A stretch of 64,000 nucleotides of DNA. Source: Peptostreptococcaceae bacterium. GTDB lineage: Bacteria; Bacillota; Clostridia; Peptostreptococcales; Peptostreptococcaceae. Below are positions 45,400-54,727 of this stretch, piece after piece. Location of the stretch: the NCBI GenBank assembly GCA_025210335.1, contig JAOARY010000019.1, forward strand, positions 1-64,000, read 5' to 3'. Both the position numbers and the translations under genes were made by a program. Positions within the stretch are counted from its first letter, which is position 1. The number at the start of each line of letters is the position of its first letter. The notes under the pieces were generated by a model. The model saw nothing but the letters and a program-made list of their open reading frames with translations. It had not been told where the DNA came from and searched no databases.

Positions 45400-46557
45400 T
45401 TGAATAGAGTTTATTTTGATAATGCTGCTACATCTTTTCCAAAGGCAAAAAATGTTGGAAAAAGAATGTGTGAATATATAGAATGTGTAGGAACAAATGT
45501 TAGTAGAGGAACTTATGAAGAAGCTTATGAAGCTAGTGAAGTGATTTATGAAACAAGAGAATTAATATGCGAATTATTTAATTTCGACAAAACAGAAAAC
45601 GTTATATTTACAAAAAATATAACTGAGAGTTTAAATGTGCTTATAAGAGGAATTGCAAAAGAAAATGATCATTTTATAGTGAGCTCAATGGAACATAATG
45701 CTATAAAAAGACCACTTAATTTTGTAAAAGAAGAATTAAATATTACCTTTGATGAATGCAAATGTGATAAAGAAGGTAGACTTAATTCATTGGATATAAA
45801 GAATTTGATAAAACCAAATACTAAGGCTGTTATAATGACTCATGCATCTAATATTTGTGGAACTATATTAGACCTTGAAAAAGTGGGTCAAATTTGTAAA
45901 GAAAATAATATATTCTTTATAATTGATGCAGCTCAAACTGCTGGATTTTTGGATTTGGACATAAATAAATTAAATGCTAATGCTATTGCTTTTACTGGTC
46001 ATAAATCATTACTTGGGCCAAATGGAATAGGAGGATTTATCATAGATGATGAATTAAACAAAATAACTAAACCTCTTATAACTGGAGGGACAGGAAGTGC
46101 TTCAGATTCAGAAATTCAACCAGATTATATGCCAGATAAATTTGAGTCAGGAACACCTAATATTGTTGGAATTTATGGACTTAATGAATCTTTAAAATAT
46201 ATATTAAATAAAGGAATTAAAAATATAAGAGAATATGAATTAGATTTGTTTGAGTATTTCATAGAGAAATTAAATGAGCTTAATGGATTTAGGATTTTGG
46301 GTACTAAATCAAGAGAACATTCATGTCCTGTTATATCGCTTGATTTTAATGAATTAGATAATGCTGTTGTTTCGCATACTTTAGCAAGTGAATATAATAT
46401 ATCAAACAGATGTGGACTTCATTGTGCACCATCTGCACATAAGACATTAGATACATATCCTCAAGGGAGTGTAAGATTTAGTTTAGGGCATGAGAATACT
46501 AAAGAAGAAATAAATTATACGATAGATGCATTAAAAAAGATATTGTCAAAACAATAA
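45400..46557 (+). CDS. Class-V aminotransferase / cysteine-desulfurase-like protein
   Basis: The 385-aa PLP enzyme starts VYFDNAATSFPKAK, has the PLP-lysine region AFTGHKSLLGPNGIGG, the AxN motif MTHASNICGTILDLEK, and the C-terminal Cys motif SNRCGLHCAPSAHKTL that carries the persulfide-forming cysteine. It matches the cysteine-desulfurase-like family common in Clostridia (CsdA-like), which can mobilise sulfur from cysteine or selenium from selenocysteine. The start is TTG, 11 nt from GAGG; the in-frame GTG at 45391 lies too close. No scaffold iscU or nifU gene is adjacent. Confidence 0.9.
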   Translation: MNRVYFDNAATSFPKAKNVGKRMCEYIECVGTNVSRGTYEEAYEASEVIYETRELICELFNFDKTENVIFTKNITESLNVLIRGIAKENDHFIVSSMEHNAIKRPLNFVKEELNITFDECKCDKEGRLNSLDIKNLIKPNTKAVIMTHASNICGTILDLEKVGQICKENNIFFIIDAAQTAGFLDLDINKLNANAIAFTGHKSLLGPNGIGGFIIDDELNKITKPLITGGTGSASDSEIQPDYMPDKFESGTPNIVGIYGLNESLKYILNKGIKNIREYELDLFEYFIEKLNELNGFRILGTKSREHSCPVISLDFNELDNAVVSHTLASEYNISNRCGLHCAPSAHKTLDTYPQGSVRFSLGHENTKEEINYTIDALKKILSKQ

Positions 46558-46583
46558 AATTTATTATAAAAATAAAAAAGGTG

Positions 46584-46626
46584 AAAAATAGATAATAAAT
46601 AATTAATTATTTATTATCTATTTTTT
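46584..46626. terminator. Bidirectional palindromic terminator
   Basis: AATAGATAATAAATAATT pairs with AATTATTTATTATCTATT and is followed by T residues on the plus strand. Confidence 0.85.
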
Positions 46627-46786
46627 TAAATATAAAATTGTTTAAATATAAAATTGAAAATATAACTAATGCACTGATTAAGGCTTTTTTTTCATTAAAA
46701 TTTTCAATTTTATTAAGAACATTCCAAAATACAACTATAATAACTCCATCAATAGATTTTTTTGCAGAAAATGTTTTTTTAGTCAA
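46607..46786 (-). CDS. Small membrane protein, unknown
   Basis: 59 aa from a TTG start 5 nt after AGAGGTGAT. It has a basic N-terminus (TKKTFSAKKSIDG), an amphipathic part and one hydrophobic segment (ALISALVIFSILYLNNFIF). Its stop lies in the terminator stem. It is short, but the ribosome site is good. No family recognised. Confidence 0.45.
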   Translation of the reverse strand: MTKKTFSAKKSIDGVIIVVFWNVLNKIENFNEKKALISALVIFSILYLNNFIFKKIDNK

Positions 46787-46839
46787 AAATATCACCTCTA
46801 ACATTATTATATATTTTACCACAAAAATAATTCAAAAAG

Positions 46840-46871
46840 AGGCTGTTGCATTTTTTAGTGCAACAGCCTAT
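46840..46871 (-). terminator. Terminator of the cyclophilin gene
   Basis: AGGCTGTTGCA pairs with TGCAACAGCCT; on the minus strand it is followed by CTTTTTG. It lies 24 bp past the stop codon. Confidence 0.85.
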
Positions 46872-46894
46872 TCTAATTTTTTTATTAATTTTTA

Positions 46895-47620
46895 TTAGTT
46901 TTCTTCAACAGTAACCTTTTTCATCTTTTGTTCAACTAATGGCTTATCCATAGCATTTGTTTCTACCTTAGCCATTTCTTCTACTACTTCCATTCCTTCA
47001 ATAACTTGACCAAATGCTGCGTATCCACCATTTAAATGTGGAGCATCGTCTAATACTATAAAGAATTGTGAGCTTGCAGAGTTTGGATTAGCAGATCTAG
47101 CCATTGATAATACACCTTTTTTGTGTAGGATTGGGTTTCCTACTCCATTTTGCATGAATTCACCTTTTATATTTTCTTTAGAACCACCAGTTCCATCACC
47201 TTTAGGGTCTCCACCTTGAGCAACGAATCCTGGAATTATTCTATGGAATATAAGTCCATCATAAAAACCTTCTTTAGTTAATTTTACGAAGTTAGCAACT
47301 GTTATAGGTGCATCATCTTTGAAAAGCTCAGCTTTTATAGTTTTTCCATTTTCCATTTCAATAGTTATTATAGGATTGTGGTTAGCATCCTTTATTGTGT
47401 TATCTTCTGTCATTTCTTTATCCATCATTTTTAAAACATCCTCCATTGCAATATAAGTTTTGTTATCGTAGCTTATTACATCTGTTTTGAATTCTTGTGC
47501 TCCAACTTTATAAGTTATATTTTCTTTTACTACATCAATTTGTTCAGTTTTTGAGCTTGCACAAGCTACCGCTGAAAAGATTATAACAAACATTGATAAA
47601 ATAGCAATAATTTTTTTCAT
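46895..47620 (-). CDS. Cyclophilin-type peptidyl-prolyl isomerase, probable lipoprotein
   Basis: The 241-aa protein has a signal sequence ending in a possible lipobox (FSAVAC, Cys20). A linker of about 60 residues resembles copper-amine-oxidase-N-type stalks (KTYIAMEDVLKMM). The cyclophilin domain follows: APITVANFVKL, GLIFHRIIPGFVAQGGDP, GVLSMARSANPNSASSQFFI, HLNGGYAAFGQV. The catalytic Arg (FHRII) and the QFF core are present. It would assist folding of exported proteins at the cell surface. Start follows AAAGGGG. Confidence 0.92.
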   Translation of the reverse strand: MKKIIAILSMFVIIFSAVACASSKTEQIDVVKENITYKVGAQEFKTDVISYDNKTYIAMEDVLKMMDKEMTEDNTIKDANHNPIITIEMENGKTIKAELFKDDAPITVANFVKLTKEGFYDGLIFHRIIPGFVAQGGDPKGDGTGGSKENIKGEFMQNGVGNPILHKKGVLSMARSANPNSASSQFFIVLDDAPHLNGGYAAFGQVIEGMEVVEEMAKVETNAMDKPLVEQKMKKVTVEEN

Positions 47621-47751
47621 TTTTGTAACCCCTTTCTTTAAGTAATTTTTTATGTCGAATTTTTATAATTAAAATCTACATATTAAAAATAATAATTCTG
47701 TAATAATAAATTATAAAAAAACTATACTATTATATTATACTGTATCTTCCT

Positions 47752-48861
47752 TTATTTACTAGCTTTTTTTGAATAAAAATATGCAGCTAAAAATGCTGTT
47801 ATAGGTATAGTCATAATAAGACCGATACTTCCTGTCAAAGATCTTATTATCTCAGTTGCTATTATATCAAGATTCATAATTTTAGTCATTGAAGTTTCTA
47901 ATTCAGAAAAAATAAGCAATAAACTAAGAGAACTACCTGTGTAAGCAAGTATTAAAGTGTTTGACATAGTACCCATTATATCTCTACCAACATTAATACC
48001 TGATTTGAATAATTCTTTCATTGATATATCATCTTTTATCCTTTTAACTTCTTCTATAGTTGATGCAACTGACATACTAACGTCCATTACAGCTCCTAAT
48101 GCTCCAAGTAATATACCGGCAAATAGAAGTTCTTTAAAATCAAAGACAAGTCCTTGTCTAAGATAAATTAAAATATTAGCTTCTTCACTTGATAGACCTG
48201 TTAATTTAATTTGAGAACCAACAAAGAAAGCAAGACCACCTGCAACAATTACACCACCTATGGTTCCAAGTATTGCACATAAGGACTTGTGACTAAAACC
48301 AGATATCAAAAGCATTGTAATTATGGTGGATACGCTACATACTAAGATTGCTGAAAGTATTGGACTACCACCATTTAATATATACGGAATCATAAATTTA
48401 AATACTAGAGCCATTGTTGCAAATAAACTGATTAATGTTTTAACACCTTTTAGTTTACCAAATATCAATACACATATACAAAATAATATAAATATATAAT
48501 TTATATAATCTTGTCTATAATAATCTTCGATATGAACTAAAAACTCATCTTCATCAATTCCGATTACAACAACAACTTTAGTTCCCTTCTCAACAGGCAT
48601 TGCAAATACTGTATTATTTGGATCTAAATAATTTTTTGTTTCAAATACTTGATCTTTATATTTACCACTAAGCACTTTTAATTTTACTATTTGAAGTGTT
48701 TCACCAAAACCTACATCTCCTTCACCTTCAATCACACTGAGTACTACAGCTTTTTCATGTTTTAAATTTGAAGATTCCATGGACGAATCTGCAAAAGAAT
48801 TGAATGTAAATAGATTTATCACCACGAGAATCAAAATCAAAAATCTTTTTAAATTGTTCAT
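47752..48861 (-). CDS. YibE/F-like membrane protein
   Basis: The 369-aa protein has a signal-like N-terminus and an external domain of about 90 residues (ESSNLKHEKAVVLSVIEGEG ... AMPVEKGTKVVVVIGIDED). Eight or so helices follow with the YibE/F core (GVKTLISLFATMALVFKFMI, LLISGFSHKSLCAILGTIGG, LGALGAVMDVSMSVASTIEE, AYTGSSLSLLLI). Function is not established. The ATG lacks a good ribosome site. The bases just ahead suggest coupling to a small, possibly frameshifted, upstream reading frame. No terminator separates it from the promoter region at 48862-48996. Confidence 0.85.
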   Translation of the reverse strand: MNNLKRFLILILVVINLFTFNSFADSSMESSNLKHEKAVVLSVIEGEGDVGFGETLQIVKLKVLSGKYKDQVFETKNYLDPNNTVFAMPVEKGTKVVVVIGIDEDEFLVHIEDYYRQDYINYIFILFCICVLIFGKLKGVKTLISLFATMALVFKFMIPYILNGGSPILSAILVCSVSTIITMLLISGFSHKSLCAILGTIGGVIVAGGLAFFVGSQIKLTGLSSEEANILIYLRQGLVFDFKELLFAGILLGALGAVMDVSMSVASTIEEVKRIKDDISMKELFKSGINVGRDIMGTMSNTLILAYTGSSLSLLLIFSELETSMTKIMNLDIIATEIIRSLTGSIGLIMTIPITAFLAAYFYSKKASK

Positions 48862-48998
48862 ATTACTGGCTTATTAACTATCTTTGGATATGATTTATAA
48901 AATAAAGTGAAACCAAAGGCTAATTGCCATTACACCTCACTTCCAATTATTATTTTTGTTCATCAAATTAAATTATATAAAAAACCAAAAAAAAAATA

Positions 48999-49038
48999 AA
49001 CCTAAAATAAATTTACAAATTTATTTTAGGTTTATTTA
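48999..49038 (-). terminator. Terminator of the gene at 49116
   Basis: AATAAACCTAAAATAAAT pairs with ATTTATTTTAGGTTTATT; a long T run follows on the minus strand. Confidence 0.85.
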
Positions 49039-49115
49039 ACTTTATATATCAAAAAATTAAAAAGAAAGACTGTGTCAAGAAATATCAAAAAAGAACAACG
49101 AGTATCTCAAATTTA

Positions 49116-50828
49116 TTAATACCCAAAAGATATTGTTTTATTCATGTCAAATGTATCTTGTGTCTTTATTTTTGTTGGGAAACTAAAATTATTTGTATTA
49201 TAAATTATTAAATCTCCATTTTTATATGTTGCAAATGGCGTATATACTCTTATTGAATCTATTGATTTAACAAAACTATCATTATTTGAATTTTCAAATT
49301 CAATGTCTTTATTATTAACTTCTAGGCTTTGATTTAATTTAATATTTTCAATCTTAGTGTAAGTAGAATCATAAATATCATAATTATCGATATTATAAGC
49401 ATAATATTTATCATTTTTCTTTTGTATATCCAAGTAATTTAGAGGTATAAGGATTTTAGAATCCAAATTCATAAGTCCAAACAATGTTGATTCATTGGAT
49501 TTTTGACCTACTCTTATATCTAAATTATTATATACTTTAATATAATTGTATTTAGGTTCTAAAACTGTATAACCTTCATTATCAATAATTCCAAGTAGAT
49601 AAGAATTTTGTGTAAATTCTTCTTTAGAATTTTCTCTTATGATTCGAATATCTTTATAAGAATCACTAAAATCGTCAAATTCTCTTTGTGTAATTCTATT
49701 TAAATTAGAATCGATAAGTGTATACTTATTATTTATTTTTATTTTAGCGACACCACCATCAAAAGGTTCCATATCATTAAATTCAAAAACAGATATATTA
49801 TTATTTGAAAAATCTTTTATTTGAATTATATCTTTTTCATCATTTTTATAAAAAACCATATCCTCGATAATATCTTTGATTATAGTATTTGTATCAAGCG
49901 ATAAGATTTCTTTAAAACTATTATCAGAAGTTGAGCAAATTAAATTCTTATCAAAACCATCAATAGCTAAATAAGAATTATAAATAGTTGCTGATTTTGC
50001 TTTACCTTCATATAGTTTATTTCCATCAAAATCAAAAATATATATCATTTGATCTTTATGATTTTTAATAAGAGCAAATTCATCTAAATTTTTTAGTTCA
50101 AATGAATTTTCTTTAAAATTCATCAAATCTTTTTTGTGACCAAGATTACTATCATATAAAGATACGTTAAGTTGATTTGTAGCAATTATATTTTTTGAAA
50201 AATCTGAATTTAATACTTGGTCAAATATTTTTAATTCTGGAATGTCTCCATCTTCTGTTATTAAAGTATATTTAAATCTATCAATTAACATTTTATGAAG
50301 CTTTTTTTCTCCTGTATGTTTTTCAATTGAGTAGAAGAATTTATTTTCAGTGGCTTTTAACTCTTCTAAAGGTACTAAAATATTTTTAGAAGTACTAAAT
50401 GTGTTTATCTTTTGATCATTTATATACAAATCAATATTATTTTCGTATATCTTATCTTCTTTAGAAAGGGTATTTTTAATAATGTTTATTTTTTGTTGAT
50501 CACATTTTAAAAACTCCATATCCTTTCCATTTTCCATCCATATACTATCATCTTTTAGACCTTTTATTTTAGATATTTTAATTTCCTTTTCATTTTTTTC
50601 ATCAGTTTGATAACCTAATTCAAGTAAATTATCAAGAACTATGTAGTTGCCACCATAGTACTCATTTTCAATTTTTAATATATAACTTGGAAGTGTTGCA
50701 TGGTAAAGTCCATTGTTATAGAGTATCTCATTTTTTGAAAGTTCAAAATTACCAATTTGCTTTTCTGTTGCAAAACCAAAAGTACTGAGCATAAATATAA
50801 AAACTAGACTTAATATAGTTTTTTTCAT
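49116..50828 (-). CDS. Secreted protein with WG-like repeats
   Basis: The 570-aa protein has a signal peptide (KKTILSLVFIFMLSTFGFA). Its N-terminal part (about residues 25-170) has stalk-domain patterns (NYIVLDNLLELGYQTDEKNE, KNILVPLEELKATE). The C-terminal half contains repeated units of the WG type: AKIKINNKYTLIDSNLNRI, LLGIIDNEGYTVLEPKYNYI, FGLMNLDSKILIPLNYLDI, suggesting a beta-propeller-like structure. Such proteins are usually surface-exposed and of unknown role. ATG follows AAGGGGG. It is a single gene. Confidence 0.7.
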   Translation of the reverse strand: MKKTILSLVFIFMLSTFGFATEKQIGNFELSKNEILYNNGLYHATLPSYILKIENEYYGGNYIVLDNLLELGYQTDEKNEKEIKISKIKGLKDDSIWMENGKDMEFLKCDQQKINIIKNTLSKEDKIYENNIDLYINDQKINTFSTSKNILVPLEELKATENKFFYSIEKHTGEKKLHKMLIDRFKYTLITEDGDIPELKIFDQVLNSDFSKNIIATNQLNVSLYDSNLGHKKDLMNFKENSFELKNLDEFALIKNHKDQMIYIFDFDGNKLYEGKAKSATIYNSYLAIDGFDKNLICSTSDNSFKEILSLDTNTIIKDIIEDMVFYKNDEKDIIQIKDFSNNNISVFEFNDMEPFDGGVAKIKINNKYTLIDSNLNRITQREFDDFSDSYKDIRIIRENSKEEFTQNSYLLGIIDNEGYTVLEPKYNYIKVYNNLDIRVGQKSNESTLFGLMNLDSKILIPLNYLDIQKKNDKYYAYNIDNYDIYDSTYTKIENIKLNQSLEVNNKDIEFENSNNDSFVKSIDSIRVYTPFATYKNGDLIIYNTNNFSFPTKIKTQDTFDMNKTISFGY

Positions 50829-51069
50829 ATAGAATTCCCCCTTATTTTAGTAGATTACTACCTTTGTTTTAAAAATTTTAATTATCTTTATTTTATATAT
50901 AATTAAAATTTTTACTATTTATATATTACCATAGAATGAGTTAGAATATTTTAATAATTTTTTACAAAAATAAAATAAAAAAATACAAATATAACTTTTT
51001 AAATCAATAAAATTAGGTATAAATATCTAGGAGAAATGATGTTTTTATTTTGTAAAAAAGGAGGATGAA

Positions 51070-53457
51070 ATGAAAAATTCAATTAAATTCAAATTGATAA
51101 GTTTATTTTTACTTATAGCAATAATACCATTTGGAATAATTGGAACAATAAGTTTTAATAATTCAAGGGATGAAATACAAAAGATAGCATTTAATCAGCT
51201 AATATCAATAAAAGAACTAAAGGCAGAGGAACTTATGGAATATTTAAAATCGTTGGATAAAGATATTCTTACCTACTCTCAAAATAAAATGATTATTGAT
51301 GCTACAAAAGAATTTAAAAGAGATTATTATAAAGTAACAGGTGAAAATGAAATAGATAAAAATAATATAAATAATAGTCTTAAGTCATATTATGAAAATG
51401 AATTTATAGTGAGGTTAAACGAAAATTCAAATATGAATAAAACTGCATCAGAATATTTAAATATGAGTGATGAAGCCAAGATACTTCAATATAATTATAT
51501 TTCAAATAATAAAAATGTAGTTGGGAGCAAAAATTTATTAGATCAAGCTCAAACCAATTTGTCATATAATCAAACACATGAAAAATATCATAAATATATA
51601 TCTAATTATCTTGAAAACTTTGATTTTTACGATATTTTTATAGTTGATAGTGAAACTGGTGATATGATTTATTCAGTATTTAAAGAAACAGATTATGCAA
51701 CTAATTTATCAAATGGTGTGTATAAAAATAGTGGGATTGCAAAAGCATTTGAAGCTTCAAAAAATAGTTTAGATAAAAATTTTAGCTATTTTGAGGATTT
51801 TGATTTTTATATACCATCGTATAATTCTCCAGCTGGATTTATTTCAGCACCTATAATAGATGAAGGAAAAAATATAGGTGTATTAATATTTCAAATACCT
51901 ATAAATCATATAAATGAAATCATGACAAGTGATTCTAATTGGCAAGAGATAGGTCTTGGTCAATCAGGAGAATCATATCTTGTTGGAGAAGATGGATTGC
52001 TTAGAAGTGATTCAAGATTTTTGATAGAAGATAAAACTAATTATATGGCTGCTATTTTAAATGCTGGTATAGATAAAAATATAGTTGATTTGATAGATAA
52101 GCAAGGTAGTTCTATATTATATCAAGAGGTTAATTCAAAAACTTTTAATGAGGCACTAAAAGGAAGTTCAGGCGGGGATATAATAAAAGATTACAGAGAT
52201 GTAGATGTATTAAGTGCTTACAAACCTATAAAATATAAAGATTTAAATTGGGTTATATTAGCTGAGATAGACGAGGCAGAGGCTTTTTCTGCTGTATATT
52301 ATTTAAGAAATATTATATTTATAATTGGACTTAGCATATTAGTATTAATATTTATATTCTCTTATTTATTTGCAAGAAGAATATCAAATCCAATTAAAAA
52401 TACATCAGATATTTTAAAAGAAATTTCAGATGGAGATGGAGATTTAACAAAAAGATTAGAGATTCATACTAATGATGAGATTGGATTATTAGGAAAATGG
52501 TTTAATTTATTTGTAGATAAACTTAGAGATATTATGAAAGAAATATTTGATATGAAGGAAAATTTGAATGTGAATGTTGAACAATTTACCAATTTGGTAG
52601 AAGATTCAAATGAAAATTTAAATGAGATAATAGAATCAATAGGAGTTTTAAATGTTTCGATACAAACAAATGCATCTGTATCCCAAGAAGCTAATGCTAG
52701 CATAGAAGAATTATCTAGTACAGCACATTCAATATATCAAGAGACTATAAATACTTCTGATAGCAAAGATAAAATTAATGAAGCTGTAAAATCAGGGAGC
52801 ATTCTTCTTGGAGAGGTTAAAGATTCTATAAATAGCGTAAAGGCGACTTCTGATGATGTTTTTGAAGTTTTAGGAAGATTAAATGATTCTACTTCTAATA
52901 TTGGTGAAGTTATACAAATGATTAATTCAATATCAGAACAAACCAATTTATTAGCATTAAATGCTTCAATTGAAGCAGCAAGAGCTGGTGATGCTGGTAA
53001 AGGGTTTGCAGTTGTAGCAACTGAAGTTAGAGTATTAGCAGAGCAAAGTAAGGAAATGACTTCTCAAATAGCAAATCATCTAAATTCAATAAATAATAAT
53101 ATGAAGGAAACATTGGATAAAATTAATGGTGAAAAAATATTAATAGACAATACTGCAATCAAGGGAAATGGTGCAATAGAACAATTTTCAGTAATACAAG
53201 AATTACTTGAAGATATATCAGGACAAATAAATCTAATAACAAGATCATCACAGCAACAATCTGTTATAGCTGATGATATGGCTCATGCGATAGAAAGTCT
53301 AGCTACAAGTACACAAGAAAATGCAGATGCAGTGGTAAATATAAATACAAAGACAGAAAAACAAAGTCAAGTTATTGAGCATATAAATGATAGAAATAAA
53401 GATGTTAAAGAATTACTTGTTAAATTAAATAGTATAGTCAACAAATTCAAGATATAG
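51070..53457 (+). CDS. Methyl-accepting chemotaxis protein with extracellular dCache sensor
   Basis: The 795-aa protein has an N-terminal helix ([20 protein letters not shown]). A long external dCache-type sensor (about residues 30-415) includes [22 protein letters not shown] second helix ([20 protein letters not shown]) leads to a HAMP domain ([20 protein letters not shown]) and the cytoplasmic signalling domain. The hairpin tip [20 protein letters not shown] is near residues 624-643. It would control flagellar rotation through CheA/CheW. Ligand unknown. It precedes an orphan flagellin and an HD-GYP protein, a motility-related neighbourhood. AAAGGAGG start site. Confidence 0.95.
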   Translation: MKNSIKFKLISLFLLIAIIPFGIIGTISFNNSRDEIQKIAFNQLISIKELKAEELMEYLKSLDKDILTYSQNKMIIDATKEFKRDYYKVTGENEIDKNNINNSLKSYYENEFIVRLNENSNMNKTASEYLNMSDEAKILQYNYISNNKNVVGSKNLLDQAQTNLSYNQTHEKYHKYISNYLENFDFYDIFIVDSETGDMIYSVFKETDYATNLSNGVYKNSGIAKAFEASKNSLDKNFSYFEDFDFYIPSYNSPAGFISAPIIDEGKNIGVLIFQIPINHINEIMTSDSNWQEIGLGQSGESYLVGEDGLLRSDSRFLIEDKTNYMAAILNAGIDKNIVDLIDKQGSSILYQEVNSKTFNEALKGSSGGDIIKDYRDVDVLSAYKPIKYKDLNWVILAEIDEAEAFSAVYYLRNIIFIIGLSILVLIFIFSYLFARRISNPIKNTSDILKEISDGDGDLTKRLEIHTNDEIGLLGKWFNLFVDKLRDIMKEIFDMKENLNVNVEQFTNLVEDSNENLNEIIESIGVLNVSIQTNASVSQEANASIEELSSTAHSIYQETINTSDSKDKINEAVKSGSILLGEVKDSINSVKATSDDVFEVLGRLNDSTSNIGEVIQMINSISEQTNLLALNASIEAARAGDAGKGFAVVATEVRVLAEQSKEMTSQIANHLNSINNNMKETLDKINGEKILIDNTAIKGNGAIEQFSVIQELLEDISGQINLITRSSQQQSVIADDMAHAIESLATSTQENADAVVNINTKTEKQSQVIEHINDRNKDVKELLVKLNSIVNKFKI

Positions 53458-53464
53458 AGTTATT

Positions 53465-53569
53465 AAAGGGCTTTGAAATAAGAGCTAAAATCATAATATA
53501 TTTTAGTGAATTTTGTATTTATAAAAAATATATTATTAATAGTTTTCTTAATTTCAAAGCCTTTTTAGG
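53465..53569. terminator. Long two-stem hairpin terminator (family member 4)
   Basis: AAAGGGCTTTGAAAT pairs with ATTTCAAAGCCTTTTT. An inner AT-rich stem (TAATATATTTT with AAAAATATATTA) and an asymmetric side bulge match the other members of the family. Confidence 0.75.
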
Positions 53570-53618
53570 CTTTATTTTTATTTGAATAATTTAATATAAA
53601 ATAATTTAATTTAGCTTT

Positions 53619-54464
53619 TTAGCTGTAAATCATTTTGTTTGAATTATCATTATTTTTTAGTAACTCTATAAATTGTTCTTTTGGTTTATGTAGAGAGTTA
53701 AGAATTTTAGTTGAAGTATGAATTTTTAGTTTATTTTTAGTGAATTTAAGCATTTGAGTTGCTATATTGGAATCTTCAATCTTAGATACATAAGCCTGTA
53801 ACAATTCTTTGGAATGGTTTACTCCCTCTAATGCCCATGTTAATCGATTTCGAATAGCACCGTAATCGCTTCTAGTAAAATTAATATCCATATGAACATC
53901 ATTAACCCATTCAAACGAAGAAGTTTTATCAAAAATATAAAATTCTTCTGAACCAAGATTATCAAGCTCGTAATTATAGTTCCAGATTTCTAAAAGATCA
54001 TGTCTGTTATCTCCAATTTTAATGTTGATTATAGTACCATAAGTAGGGTCACCACATAAGAGTTTCATTCCATTATAACTATAATTTTTAGCTAAAGAAT
54101 CTATTGTATTTAAAATTTCATCTGTATGTTTTTCAATTATAAGTTTTTCTTCTTCTGAATTTGCATCATTATGAAACTCTATAACAGATTCTTTTAGACT
54201 ATGAATTAAACTAGTCATTTCACCAAGAACTCCTTCAACACTATCTACAAGAGATATGCCATCTTGAATATTTTTGGAATATTGATGAAGTGCTCTTATT
54301 TGAAGTTTAACTTTTTGACTAATACTTAAATTTGCAGCATCATCACTTGCTCTATTTATTTTTAGACCACTTGATATTTTTTCAATTGAATTTGTTTGTT
54401 CTTTAATCGATATATTCATATTATTTATTAAATTCAAACTGTTATTATCAAAATTTATAACCAT
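53619..54464 (-). CDS. Divergent flagellin or flagellin-like protein
   Basis: The 281-aa protein keeps both terminal polymerisation regions of flagellin. The N-terminus has SIEKISSGLKINRASDDAAN ... QIRALHQYSKNIQDGISLVD, and the C-terminus has AIRNRLTWALEGVNHSKELL ... KIEDSNIATQMLKFTKNKL. The central part is short and lacks a variable domain. It differs from typical flagellins by a lysine- and asparagine-rich C-terminal tail of about 25 extra residues after the usual end. No other flagellar gene is adjacent, so this is an orphan. The start at 54464 follows TGGAGGG; the ATG at 54479 is part of that site. Confidence 0.85.
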   Translation of the reverse strand: MVINFDNNSLNLINNMNISIKEQTNSIEKISSGLKINRASDDAANLSISQKVKLQIRALHQYSKNIQDGISLVDSVEGVLGEMTSLIHSLKESVIEFHNDANSEEEKLIIEKHTDEILNTIDSLAKNYSYNGMKLLCGDPTYGTIINIKIGDNRHDLLEIWNYNYELDNLGSEEFYIFDKTSSFEWVNDVHMDINFTRSDYGAIRNRLTWALEGVNHSKELLQAYVSKIEDSNIATQMLKFTKNKLKIHTSTKILNSLHKPKEQFIELLKNNDNSNKMIYS

Positions 54465-54727
54465 AAAAAAACCCTCCATAAAAATAAAAGTATCAATGAA
54501 AATGAATACAAAGTACTATAATTAAAAATGATACCAATACAATATACCATCTTTTTGCGAAGAATAAAATAGTTTTTTGTAAAAAATACGAATGAAAAGG
54601 TTTTTTTATGAAAAAATATTCGATTTTTTATAAAATTCAAATTTTATTTTTATATTAATTTTTAATTAAAATTTTGCAAAACGGGTATTATAATTACAAA
54701 TTTGTAAGTTTGAATAGAGGTGTTTTG

